Source: Flavobacteriaceae bacterium
GTDB taxonomy: Bacteria > Bacteroidota > Bacteroidia > Flavobacteriales > Flavobacteriaceae
Length of the DNA stretch: 11,551 nucleotides
Direction: 5' to 3'
Assembly: GCA_023262245.1 (NCBI GenBank)
Contig: JALRDC010000063.1
Location: forward strand, 1-11,551
The position numbers and the translations under genes were made by a program. Under the pieces are notes generated by a model that was not told where the DNA came from, searched no databases, and saw only the letters and a program-made list of their open reading frames with translations. This document shows positions 1-6,989 of this stretch, piece after piece (the stretch's first letter is position 1; each line of letters starts with the position of its first letter).

Positions 1-186
1 GCAAGAGAAGAAGCCTATCTTATTGCAGAGCAACGTTTTGAAGCAGGGGTCATGAATTCTTATGATTATATTCAAGCTAAACAACGCTACCAAATAGCTG
101 CTTCAGATAACGTTAGAGCAAAGTATGATTATATCTTTAAATTAAAAATTTTAGAATTTTACTTTGGTTTGACCATAACCATTTAA
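1..186 (+). CDS. TolC family outer membrane efflux protein, C-terminal fragment
   Basis: The gene enters from the left edge, so only the last 61 residues are visible; frame 1 is open from base 1 to a TAA at 184-186. The segment is helical and contains RFEAGVMNSYDYIQAKQRYQ, which resembles the C-terminal helical hairpin of TolC-like proteins (a 'RF..G..s..dyl.a...y' pattern followed by a helix ending in 'YDYIFKLKILEFYFG'). Known for the family: trimeric outer membrane channels that complete tripartite efflux pumps or type I secretion systems. The pump genes would lie to the left and are not in the window. The family call is good; the substrate cannot be judged. No clear hairpin terminator follows the stop, only a T-tract at 193-202. 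Confidence 0.8.
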   Translation, partial: AREEAYLIAEQRFEAGVMNSYDYIQAKQRYQIAASDNVRAKYDYIFKLKILEFYFGLTITI

Positions 187-203
187 AGTAGATTTTTTTT
201 TTA

Positions 204-231
204 TTTGAACCCTTCCCATAGCTTATTTTTG
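204..231 (+). promoter_or_regulatory. Putative Bacteroidota-type promoter for tsaB
   Basis: TATTTTTG at 224-231 matches the Bacteroidota -7 consensus TAnnTTTG exactly. A TTTG at 204-207 lies 16 bases upstream, slightly shorter than the usual spacing of about 19 to the -33 box. It would give a leader of about 75 bases before tsaB. The match is in A/T-rich DNA, where chance hits are common. GAGGAA at 291-296 is too far from the ATG at 313 (16 intervening bases) to act as a normal ribosome binding site. Confidence 0.4.
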
Positions 232-312
232 TAATTCATTTTCTCAAGTTAACAATGGATTAGTTGTTTAAGCAAATGATGACAGTTCGAGAGGAATTTT
301 ATAAGTTGCAAT

Positions 313-993
313 ATGGGATATATTCTACATCTAGAAACATCTACACAACAGTGCTCTGTTGCTCTGTCTCTTAATGGCAGTTGTGTTGTACAAAATGCTT
401 TATTGACTGAAAATTATAGCCATAGCGAAAAACTACATCTTTTTATTGATGAACTCATAAAGGAAGCTGGGATTGCTCTCTCAGAGTTAGATGCAGTAGC
501 CATCAGTAAAGGTCCTGGTTCTTATACGGGCTTAAGAATTGGGGTTGCTGCTGCAAAAGGACTATGTTTTGCTTTGGGAATACCCCTTATAGCCATCAAT
601 ACGTTACAAATTTTAGCCTATCCTCATTTCCAAACAACACCCTTGGATTACATCATCCCAATGTTAGATGCAAGAAGAATGGAGGTTTACACTGCTGTAT
701 TTGACAAAAAACAAAACTGGGTAACCAAAACAACAGCTCTGGTTTTGAATTCAGAGAGTTTTTTAAATCAACTAGCAGATGCTTCCTGTTTGATCATTGG
801 AAATGGGGCAGAGAAATTTAAAAGCTTAACTCCTAAAATCAATGCACACTTTACTAAAGAAGTTCTCTATCCTTCAGCTGCAGACATGATTCAATTGGCA
901 TGGAAAAAATATACAGAAGGTAATTTTGAGGCACTATCACAATTTGAACCCTATTATCTTAAGGATTTTCAGACTACAGCTCCTAAAAAATAG
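313..993 (+). CDS. tsaB: tRNA threonylcarbamoyladenosine biosynthesis protein TsaB
   Basis: TsaB is the non-catalytic Kae1/TsaD paralogue that pairs with TsaD, and with TsaE, to put threonylcarbamoyl on A37 of ANN-decoding tRNAs (t6A); it is cytoplasmic. The 226-residue length is normal. Visible signatures are the N-terminal ASKHA-fold strand ILHLETSTQQCSVAL (residues 4-18), the hallmark KGPGSYTGLRIG at 66-77 and PMLDARRMEVYTA at 116-128. The ATG at 313 gives the family's usual N-terminus; no in-frame ATG lies close upstream. The gene follows the TolC-family gene after 126 bases, probably from its own promoter, and converges with the NifU-like gene, leaving one base between the two stop codons. 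Identification is firm; the tsaC, tsaD and tsaE partners are not in this window. Confidence 0.95.
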   Translation: MGYILHLETSTQQCSVALSLNGSCVVQNALLTENYSHSEKLHLFIDELIKEAGIALSELDAVAISKGPGSYTGLRIGVAAAKGLCFALGIPLIAINTLQILAYPHFQTTPLDYIIPMLDARRMEVYTAVFDKKQNWVTKTTALVLNSESFLNQLADASCLIIGNGAEKFKSLTPKINAHFTKEVLYPSAADMIQLAWKKYTEGNFEALSQFEPYYLKDFQTTAPKK

Positions 994-994
994 A

Positions 995-1885
995 TTACCC
1001 GTTTAAGGCAACTACATTTTCTACTTTCCCTGGCATCATTTCTTTTAGCATATTTTCGATCCCATTTTTAAGAGTAAATGTTGATGATGGACAACCACTA
1101 CAAGCACCCTGAAGGATTACTTGGACGGATTTATTTGAAGCATCGTAGGAGTCAAATTGAATATTACCTCCATCAGAGGCTACGGCAGGTTTTATGTATT
1201 CATCTAAAATGGAAACGATTTGCGCCTCTAACGGATCAAGATTTTCGGTTTCTGAGCCGGTTGTTGTTGAAGTTTGAATTGCTGGATTTTCTTTTAGAAT
1301 GAGCTTGCCAGACTCGATAAAACCACGAATAAATTCCCGAACTTCCATCACCACCTCATCCCAAGTATTGACTTCAAATTTTGTAATAGAGACATAATTG
1401 GAACTAATAAACACTTCCTTTACAAAGGCAAAATGAAAAAGTTCTTGAGCTAGGGGAGAGGTTTTAGCCTCATCAATATTTTTAAATTCAATGCTTTCAG
1501 AAACCAGAGGTTTGTTAGCGACAAATTTCATCACTGCGGGGTTAGGGGTACTTTCCGCATAAACACTCACCGGGACTTTATCGTTTCGGAGCTCTTCAAT
1601 AATTACTCCGCCTTCATTAAGATAATTTTCCAATTGAACTCGAACTTCTTCAATCACATCTTCCCATTCGAGGATATCAAACCGTTCAACCTCCAACTGT
1701 TTTTCCTTTAGAGTAACTGATTTTACAAAAGGTAAGTAAAACAATTGCTGTATTAGAGGAGCGCCTTTAGCTTCATCTATATTTTTATAGTTTAAGATTT
1801 TTTTGGGACCAATAGCTTTATTTAAATGGAAAATAGCTTTAATTGTTCCTTTTTCGGCGGTTGCTTTTATTTGATATTGAGTCAT
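995..1885 (-). CDS. NifU-like Fe-S cluster scaffold/carrier with duplicated Nfu N-terminal domain
   Basis: This 296-residue protein ends in a NifU C-terminal (Nfu) domain at about 218-293. The domain contains the cluster-binding pair C262-x-x-C265 in GACSGCPSSTFTLKNGIENM. Nfu proteins assemble or carry [4Fe-4S] clusters to target enzymes in the cytoplasm. Ahead of it lie two copies of an Nfu N-terminal-type domain: residues about 8-92, and about 106-194, the second opening with ESTPNPAVMKF. Both contain KNIDEAK (34-40 and 135-141) at an offset of 101 residues. A low-complexity linker rich in Thr, Ser and Glu (203-216) separates them from the Fe-S domain. The ATG at 1885 lies downstream of a good -7 box. 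The gene converges with tsaB. It has no U-type IscU domain or NifU central domain, so it is not a classical nitrogen-fixation NifU. Confidence 0.9.
   Translation of the reverse strand: MTQYQIKATAEKGTIKAIFHLNKAIGPKKILNYKNIDEAKGAPLIQQLFYLPFVKSVTLKEKQLEVERFDILEWEDVIEEVRVQLENYLNEGGVIIEELRNDKVPVSVYAESTPNPAVMKFVANKPLVSESIEFKNIDEAKTSPLAQELFHFAFVKEVFISSNYVSITKFEVNTWDEVVMEVREFIRGFIESGKLILKENPAIQTSTTTGSETENLDPLEAQIVSILDEYIKPAVASDGGNIQFDSYDASNKSVQVILQGACSGCPSSTFTLKNGIENMLKEMMPGKVENVVALNG
1313..1795 (-). repeat. Internal tandem duplication within the NifU-like gene
   Basis: Protein residues about 31-90 (bases 1616-1795) and about 132-191 (bases 1313-1492) are copies of one another. Both read as an aliphatic/aromatic start, KNIDEAK, then a LxQxLF..xFVK core, a beta strand, and a helix with W-x-x-V-x-x-E-V-R. 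The DNA itself still shows it: 1464-1490 and 1767-1794 are similar 27-28 base stretches exactly 303 bases (101 codons) apart. The first copy lacks the STPNP entry motif seen at 112-116 before the second copy, so the copies have diverged. Confidence 0.8.
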
Positions 1886-1907
1886 AGCAGCAAGGTTAAT
1901 TTTTATT

Positions 1908-1935
1908 CAAAAATAATCATTGCTGTTGGAATAAA
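1908..1935 (-). promoter_or_regulatory. Putative promoter for the NifU-like gene
   Basis: Read on the minus strand, bases 1915-1908 give TATTTTTG, an exact match to the Bacteroidota -7 box TAnnTTTG. A TTTA at 1935-1932 is a weak -33 candidate 16 bases upstream. Transcription would begin roughly at 1902-1904, giving a leader of about 17-20 bases before the ATG at 1885. Confidence 0.45.
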
Positions 1936-1995
1936 GGTGGCTTAGAAAGGCAATTTTGACCAAAATCTTTTTGTAATTTGCTAGAAAAAAATCCC

Positions 1996-2508
1996 ATGCT
2001 TATAAAAACAGTTCGTGGTTTTACTCCATCTTATGGTGCCGATTGTTTCTTTGCTGAAAATGCAACCGTGATCGGAGATGTCATTATGGGAGATCAAGTT
2101 TCTGTATGGTTTCAAGCCATAATCCGAGGGGATGTTAATTCTATTCGGATAGGTAATGCTGTCAATATTCAAGATGGAGTCGTAATTCATGCAACTTTTG
2201 AGACGGCCTCTACTCAAATTGGCAATAGTGTTTCAATAGGTCACAATGCGATTGTTCACGGTTGTACTTTAGAAGATAATGTATTGGTAGGAATGGGGAG
2301 TATCATTATGGATCACTGTGTAATTGGAAAAAACAGTATTATTGCAGCGGGTGCGGTGTTAACCCAAAACACCATAGTGCCACCTGGATCAGTATATGCT
2401 GGAGTTCCAGCAAGAAAAATAAAAGATGTAGATCCTGATTTACAAAAAAATGAAATCGATAGAATTGCTCAAAATTATATTACTTACGCCTCTTGGTTTA
2501 AGGAATAA
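1996..2508 (+). CDS. Gamma-class carbonic anhydrase-like hexapeptide-repeat protein
   Basis: This 170-residue protein is a left-handed beta-helix built of hexapeptide repeats ([LIV]-G-x-x), as in the YrdA/PaaY/CaiE branch of gamma carbonic anhydrases. The fold extends through about residue 140 (APARKIKDVD-type ending, here GVPARKIKDV) and is followed by a C-terminal helix. Three histidines sit where the family binds metal: H65 (VVIHATFE), H83 and H88 (IGHNAIVHG). R44 and D46 of IIRGDVN and Q59-D60 of NIQDGVV are also typical. Known members form trimers with metal at subunit interfaces; some are active anhydrases, others not, so activity is inferred. The frame is open upstream to a TTG at 1978, but the ATG at 1996 gives the family's N-terminus (MLIKTVRGFTP). 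The TTG also falls in a promoter-like TAATTTG (1974-1980), so I chose the ATG. Confidence 0.9.
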   Translation: MLIKTVRGFTPSYGADCFFAENATVIGDVIMGDQVSVWFQAIIRGDVNSIRIGNAVNIQDGVVIHATFETASTQIGNSVSIGHNAIVHGCTLEDNVLVGMGSIIMDHCVIGKNSIIAAGAVLTQNTIVPPGSVYAGVPARKIKDVDPDLQKNEIDRIAQNYITYASWFKE

Positions 2509-2536
2509 AAAAAGCCACCAAAAGGTGGCTTTTTTT
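2507..2536. terminator. Strong bidirectional intrinsic terminator
   Basis: The hairpin has an A7 run (2507-2513), GCCACC (2514-2519), an AAAA loop (2520-2523), GGTGGC (2524-2529) and a T7 run (2530-2536). The halves are perfectly complementary, giving a 6 bp G/C-rich core extended by seven A-T pairs. A T-tract follows the stem on either strand. It begins within the stop codon of the carbonic anhydrase-like gene and lies 14 bases beyond the stop of the distal OmpH gene on the other strand. It therefore ends both convergent transcripts. Confidence 0.95.
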
Positions 2537-2550
2537 GTTTTTCTATTTTT

Positions 2551-3057
2551 TTAGAATCCTAAGTCGGATTTTACATCTGCCATTAAATCTTTTCCAGAAG
2601 CCATAATGACACTTCCTCCCGGACTTGAATCTAATACGTATTGATATCCTTGGGCTGCAGCTACTTTCTCGATGGAAGCACGTGCCTTTTCATATAAAGG
2701 GCGCATCATCTCTGCGGAGCGTTTCTGAAGCTCTTGAGCAGCAGTTTCTCTAAATTCTTGGATGCGTTGTTGCATTTCTTGAAGTTCAACTTGCCGCTGC
2801 TGATTAATTAAATCAGTTTGGTTTTGAGCATCTCCTTGATAACTCTGTGCTTTTGTTTGAAATTCTTTAGCAGAAGTCTCAAGTTCTTTTGCATATTGTT
2901 CTTCTAATTTTTTCAATTCGTTTTGTGCAGCAATGACTTCCGGCATCTCGCTAATTAGTTGTTGCGTGTTAATATGGGCTACTTTAGTTTGTGCCTCAAG
3001 GCTAAGAGGAGCAACCAATAGTAAAAAACTAACGATAAGGGTAGTGAAATGTTTCAT
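2551..3057 (-). CDS. OmpH/Skp family periplasmic chaperone (distal copy)
   Basis: Skp/OmpH proteins are trimeric periplasmic chaperones that hold unfolded outer membrane proteins on their way to BamA. This 168-residue protein has a Sec signal peptide (residues 1-22, hydrophobic core TLIVSFLLLVAPLSL). The predicted cleavage is A22|Q23. A short strand VAHINTQQLISEMPEV follows, which is the family's opening, then a long Gln/Glu/Lys-rich helical coiled-coil arm (about 40-135). The C-terminal strand segment is YQYVLDSSPGGSVIMASGKDLMADVKSDLGF. The gene lies 14 bases after a second OmpH gene and two genes after uppS, at the end of the minus-strand block just before the terminator. It is shorter and more acidic/Gln-rich than its neighbour. 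Confidence 0.92.
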   Translation of the reverse strand: MKHFTTLIVSFLLLVAPLSLEAQTKVAHINTQQLISEMPEVIAAQNELKKLEEQYAKELETSAKEFQTKAQSYQGDAQNQTDLINQQRQVELQEMQQRIQEFRETAAQELQKRSAEMMRPLYEKARASIEKVAAAQGYQYVLDSSPGGSVIMASGKDLMADVKSDLGF

Positions 3058-3071
3058 AAGTGTTAAGGGAG

Positions 3072-3668
3072 TTAATTATTTAATGAACTGGTTTTAGATT
3101 TTAATTTTTCAATCTGGTTCTTTCTATTCTGAATGCGTTGTTGTCTGTTTATTCTTTTTATAACTAGGTCGCTAATATCGTAAATTTTTGCGGAATATAG
3201 CATGGTTACGCTCGAAGATCGATCAAAAATAAAATCATATTTTTTTTCTTCAGCAATTTGTTTTACTACTGTTAAGACCTGGTCTTGTACTGGTTGTATC
3301 AATTTTGATCTTTGGATAATCATATCTCCTTTTGGACCAAATCGTTTTTCTTGCAAGTTTACAATCTCCGAAGCAAAGTCCTGTATTTCTAATTCTCGGT
3401 CTTTTATTAACTCTGGGGTTAGAAGGATCCGTTCTGCATTGAGTTGATCTTGATATTGTTTTAATTGAATTTTCTTCAATTCAATTTCTTTCTTCCACTT
3501 TTCAATATTGTTGTCTAATAGTTGACTTGCTTTTGTGTATTCTTCTACACTTTCTAAGATGATATTCATATCGATATAACCTACGCGAGTTCCTCTTTGC
3601 GCCTGAAGTGAGAGGCTAAAGCAAAATACAAACACAAACAAAACTAGTTTAGGTAGGCTATTCTTCAT
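3072..3668 (-). CDS. OmpH/Skp family periplasmic chaperone (BamA-proximal copy)
   Basis: A second Skp-like protein of 198 residues. The signal peptide (1-23) has the core LVLFVFVFCFSLSLQA and a predicted cleavage A23|Q24. The mature part starts with the family strand RVGYIDMNIILESVEEYTKA (28-47). A charged coiled-coil arm follows (about 48-140), then the closing segment YDFIFDRSSSVTMLYSAKIYDISDLVI (144-170). It differs from the distal copy in carrying a strongly basic, polar C-terminal tail (171-198, KRINRQQRIQNRKNQIEK...), possibly an extra helix that contacts the envelope or a partner; that is inference. The gene starts 68 bases after the bamA stop, with no terminator or clear promoter between them, so co-transcription with bamA is likely. 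Confidence 0.9.
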   Translation of the reverse strand: MKNSLPKLVLFVFVFCFSLSLQAQRGTRVGYIDMNIILESVEEYTKASQLLDNNIEKWKKEIELKKIQLKQYQDQLNAERILLTPELIKDRELEIQDFASEIVNLQEKRFGPKGDMIIQRSKLIQPVQDQVLTVVKQIAEEKKYDFIFDRSSSVTMLYSAKIYDISDLVIKRINRQQRIQNRKNQIEKLKSKTSSLNN

Positions 3669-3736
3669 TACATAATAACGCTAAGTTCTTTAAGATATTA
3701 TGGGGTTAAGAGATGTTTTACAAGGTTTAAATAAAT

Positions 3737-6301
3737 TTAGAAACGTTGTCCGATTACAAAGTGGGTCTCCCACCCGTTGGGGGTCGTAAGATTTGAATTT
3801 ACGTTGTCAAATCCGTAGGCAAAATCAATTCCTAGAAGACCAAAAGCAGGCATAAAGATTCGCACCCCTGCTCCAGCAGACCTTTTGGAATTAAATGGAT
3901 TAAATTCTCTAAAACTATTATACCCATTTCCTGCCTCTAAAAATGTTAATGCGTAGATGGAAGCACTGGGTTTCAGTGTAATAGGGTAGCGCAATTCTAA
4001 CGAAAACTTGTTGTAGATCAAAGAACCGTCGTTACTAGATAGTGATTGATTGGGGTATCCGCGTAAGGCAATTGTTTCTCTTCCATCCAAGGCATAACTT
4101 ACCATCCCGTCTCCACCTAGAAAAAACCGCTCAAAAGGGATATTGCCTCTAGATTTATTATACGCTCCAATGAATCCAAAGTCTGCTTGAGTTTTTAAAG
4201 TAAGCTTTTCATAAATAGGAGTGTACCAAGTTCCATTAAATTTGACTTTGTAAAACTCAAGCCATCTAAACTTTTCTTGATCAATTAAATCATTTTTAGG
4301 ATTCCCCTCATCGTCTTGAAACTCCGCTAACGCCCCCAGATTTGAATAATCCCTACCCGATATAAGAGAGTAAGGGGGAGTAAATTTTGCATTTATGCTA
4401 AAAGTAGAACCTCCCGTTGGAAAAATGGGGTTGATACGGGTGTTGTTTCGTGTAAGGTTTACGGTGTAAGCAAGGTTATTGGATTCGCCATCACCAAAGG
4501 TGAACAGTCCTGTATAATAGTTGTTTAGATTGTAGTATTGATAGGAAATCGATTGGGATAGCTGAAAAAAATCGTCAGGAATTCTCAATCTTTTGGCCAA
4601 ACCTAAAGTAATTCCACTAATTTGGAAAGATTGATTTCGATCAGCCAGACCTGTAAAAAAATCGTATCGATACTGAATGGTATGTTGCAGAGAGGTTGAA
4701 AATTGAACAGGTTGTTCTCCTCCTAGCCAAGGTTCAGAAAAGCTAAAACTATATGTGCTATAGAATTGACTGGCTTGTAAACGTAAAGCTAATGTTTGAC
4801 CATCTCCCATGGGTAGGGGTTTGTACTTTGTCTTATCAAAGATATTTCTCATGGAAAAGTTATTGAAAGAAAGCCCTAGCGTTCCTATAAATCCACCTTG
4901 TCCATACCCTCCTTGAAGTTCAATTTGGCTAGCCCCGGACTCTACTAAGTTGAAACGAACATCAACAGTACCGGAATTAGGATCTACATTTTCAATTTCT
5001 GGATTGATTTGCTCCGCATCAAAAAAGCCTAATTGGCCTACTTCCCGAACCGTTCTTACGAGTTTGTCTTTACTGTACAGTTCTCCGGGTTTTGTCCGTA
5101 ACTCTCTATAGATAACATGATCGTTAGTTTTTGTATTACCTTCTACTACAATTTTATTAAAATTGGCCAGCTTGCCTTCGGTGATTCGTATTTCAAAATT
5201 TATAGTGTCTTCTACCGCACTAACTTCTACCGCATTAATGTTTGAAAATAAATAACCATTATTTTGATATAAATTGGTAATATCATTACCATCAGGTTTA
5301 CTGGTATCAGCAATTCTTTTTTTCAATAAAACACCATTGTATACATCTCCTTTTTTTAAACCTAAAACCTGTTGTAAACCATTATTGGTATATACAGTAT
5401 TTCCTATAAAATTAATATCACCAAAGAAGTATTTGTTTCCTTCTTCAATTTGAAGATTAAGTCTTACAAAGTTTTGATCGTTTTCATTTCTAATGAGGGT
5501 GTCTGAAATTATTCTTGCGTCTCTGTAGCCTTCTTCTTTGTAAAAATCCACTAAGGTTTTCAAATCCCCTTTAAATTCTTTGTCAATGAATTTAGATCGT
5601 TTCCAAAAGCGTACTGGATTTTTTTGTTTAGTTTTCTTGAGCTTTGATCGCAATTTGGAAGACTTAAAGACTTCATTACCTTCAAAATTTATGGTTTTAA
5701 TTTTAATTCTAGGACCTTTATCTACATTGACTACCATCTTGTATGAGTTTGCTCCAACGGTATCTTTAATTGTATTCAGAACTACTTTGGTGTCTAAAAA
5801 CCCTTCCTTACGGTATTTATTTTGAATGTAATTTTTAGTGTTAGTCAAAAAGCTTTCAGAAAGTTTTTTTCCAGCAATAAGTTCGGTATCACTGATCAGG
5901 CCTTCAATGTTGCCTTTTTTGAGACCGTTCATTTTTACTTCTGTTAGGGTGGGCAGTTCTTCGATTTCAATTTCTACAGAAATATTATCGTTTTCGACTT
6001 TGGTAACATAAAAGTTGATATCACTAAATAAGTCTAATCCCCATAATTTGTTAATTAAGGCACTTATTTCCTCTCCGGGGACACTTATTTTTTGACCTTT
6101 TCTAAGTCCGCTGTAGGAGATTACGGTTTGTTCGTTGAATGTTTTGATCCCTCGAACACTTATAGAGTCTAGGGTATAGGTCTTTCCTTTTACAAAGCTA
6201 CTAGTCTGCGCAATAGTTAAGTTTGCTGTGAAAAGGATAAACCCGATAATCCAAAGTTTATAGAGGGTCTTACGTAGTGAGTTGTTCGCTCGTTTTTCCA
6301 A
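3737..6301 (-). CDS. bamA: Outer membrane protein assembly factor BamA (Omp85 family)
   Basis: BamA inserts beta-barrel proteins into the outer membrane. The 854-residue protein has a signal peptide (core LWIIGFILFTANLTIA, predicted cleavage A31|Q32). Five POTRA-like repeats lie at roughly 43-117, 118-198, 200-288, 291-377 and 380-455, each with the G-N or G-hydrophobic turn (for example IKTINFEGNEVF). A 16-strand-type barrel spans about 458-854. Family signatures are RGYP at 747-750 (the loop-6 RGF/Y motif), the segment GAGVRIFMPAFGLLGIDFAYGFD and a C-terminal Phe after GQR, the outer membrane beta-signal. The frame contains no ATG between its upstream stop (6326-6328) and residue 124, so the start must be non-ATG. 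The TTG at 6301 is the only standard alternative start there. It lies inside uppS, giving a 32-base overlap. Co-transcription and translational coupling with uppS are likely. Confidence 0.95.
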   Translation of the reverse strand: MEKRANNSLRKTLYKLWIIGFILFTANLTIAQTSSFVKGKTYTLDSISVRGIKTFNEQTVISYSGLRKGQKISVPGEEISALINKLWGLDLFSDINFYVTKVENDNISVEIEIEELPTLTEVKMNGLKKGNIEGLISDTELIAGKKLSESFLTNTKNYIQNKYRKEGFLDTKVVLNTIKDTVGANSYKMVVNVDKGPRIKIKTINFEGNEVFKSSKLRSKLKKTKQKNPVRFWKRSKFIDKEFKGDLKTLVDFYKEEGYRDARIISDTLIRNENDQNFVRLNLQIEEGNKYFFGDINFIGNTVYTNNGLQQVLGLKKGDVYNGVLLKKRIADTSKPDGNDITNLYQNNGYLFSNINAVEVSAVEDTINFEIRITEGKLANFNKIVVEGNTKTNDHVIYRELRTKPGELYSKDKLVRTVREVGQLGFFDAEQINPEIENVDPNSGTVDVRFNLVESGASQIELQGGYGQGGFIGTLGLSFNNFSMRNIFDKTKYKPLPMGDGQTLALRLQASQFYSTYSFSFSEPWLGGEQPVQFSTSLQHTIQYRYDFFTGLADRNQSFQISGITLGLAKRLRIPDDFFQLSQSISYQYYNLNNYYTGLFTFGDGESNNLAYTVNLTRNNTRINPIFPTGGSTFSINAKFTPPYSLISGRDYSNLGALAEFQDDEGNPKNDLIDQEKFRWLEFYKVKFNGTWYTPIYEKLTLKTQADFGFIGAYNKSRGNIPFERFFLGGDGMVSYALDGRETIALRGYPNQSLSSNDGSLIYNKFSLELRYPITLKPSASIYALTFLEAGNGYNSFREFNPFNSKRSAGAGVRIFMPAFGLLGIDFAYGFDNVNSNLTTPNGWETHFVIGQRF

Positions 6302-6989
6302 ATCTTCTTTCTCGTTTACCGTAGTTTATTAATGCCTTTTGTAAATCTTCTTTAGTGAAATCTGGCCAAAGAGTTTTGGTAAAATATAACTCTGCATAGG
6401 CTAAATGCCACAAAAGAAAATTACTGATTCTCTCTTCACCACTGGTTCTAATTAACAAATCTACAGGTGGTAGGTTTCGGGTGTAAAGATGCTCAATTAT
6501 GGTGGATTCGTCAACTTTTTCAGGTGAAATTATACTATTTTTAACTTTGCGTGCTATTGCCTTAACTGCTTCCAAAATTTCTTCTTTTCCTCCATAGTTC
6601 AAGGCTAAAGTTAGTGTCATCCCGTTGTTTGATTTTGTTTTTTCTATAACAAACAATAACTCTTGTTTAACTAGGCTGGGAAGTGATTCCAGGTTTCCCA
6701 CAGAACATAATCGTATATTATTGTCTATCAGTTGTTTGAATTCTTTTCTGAGGGAGCTTACTAAAAGTTTCATTAAAAGGTTTACCTCCTCTTTCGGGCG
6801 ATTCCAATTTTCTGTAGAAAAAGCAAAAAGGGTTAAATTTTCGATTCCTTGATGTGCAGCTTCTTCAACAACGGCTTTAACTGTTTTTGCCCCACGGTTG
6901 TGTCCCATAAAACGTTTTTTACCTTGTTTTTTGGCCCACCTACCGTTACCATCCATTATAATCGCGACATGTTTTGGTTGATGATTCAT
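6270..6989 (-). CDS. uppS: Isoprenyl transferase / undecaprenyl diphosphate synthase
   Basis: UppS is a cis-prenyltransferase that condenses isopentenyl diphosphate onto farnesyl diphosphate to make the C55 lipid carrier used for peptidoglycan and surface polysaccharides. It acts at the cytoplasmic face of the inner membrane. The 239-residue length is normal. Visible motifs are IMDGNGRWAKK (11-21) with the Mg-binding catalytic D13, FAFSTENWNRP (55-65), and DLLIRTSGEERISNF (177-191) with the diphosphate-binding R181, R187 and S189. The segment AYAELYFTKTLWPDF (197-211) includes E200. The ATG at 6989 abuts the stop codon of the DUF6089-like gene with no spacer. Its 3' end overlaps the start of bamA by 32 bases. 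Confidence 0.97.
   Translation of the reverse strand: MNHQPKHVAIIMDGNGRWAKKQGKKRFMGHNRGAKTVKAVVEEAAHQGIENLTLFAFSTENWNRPKEEVNLLMKLLVSSLRKEFKQLIDNNIRLCSVGNLESLPSLVKQELLFVIEKTKSNNGMTLTLALNYGGKEEILEAVKAIARKVKNSIISPEKVDESTIIEHLYTRNLPPVDLLIRTSGEERISNFLLWHLAYAELYFTKTLWPDFTKEDLQKALINYGKRERRFGKTSEQLTT

Noticed and set aside
193..202. T-tract after the TolC-family gene as an intrinsic terminator
   Set aside because: No stable stem precedes it; it is more likely A/T-rich promoter-proximal DNA.
1078..1302. Plus-strand open frame of 74 codons
   Set aside because: It lies wholly antisense to the Nfu domain and linker of the NifU-like gene and shows no recognisable domain.
1978..1995. Upstream TTG start for the carbonic anhydrase-like gene
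   Set aside because: The extra six residues (MLEKNP) are not family-like, and the TTG falls in the promoter-like TAATTTG at 1974-1980. The ATG at 1996 fits the family.
5580..5825. Plus-strand open frame inside bamA
   Set aside because: It is antisense to conserved POTRA-encoding sequence, with no upstream signals and low-complexity composition.
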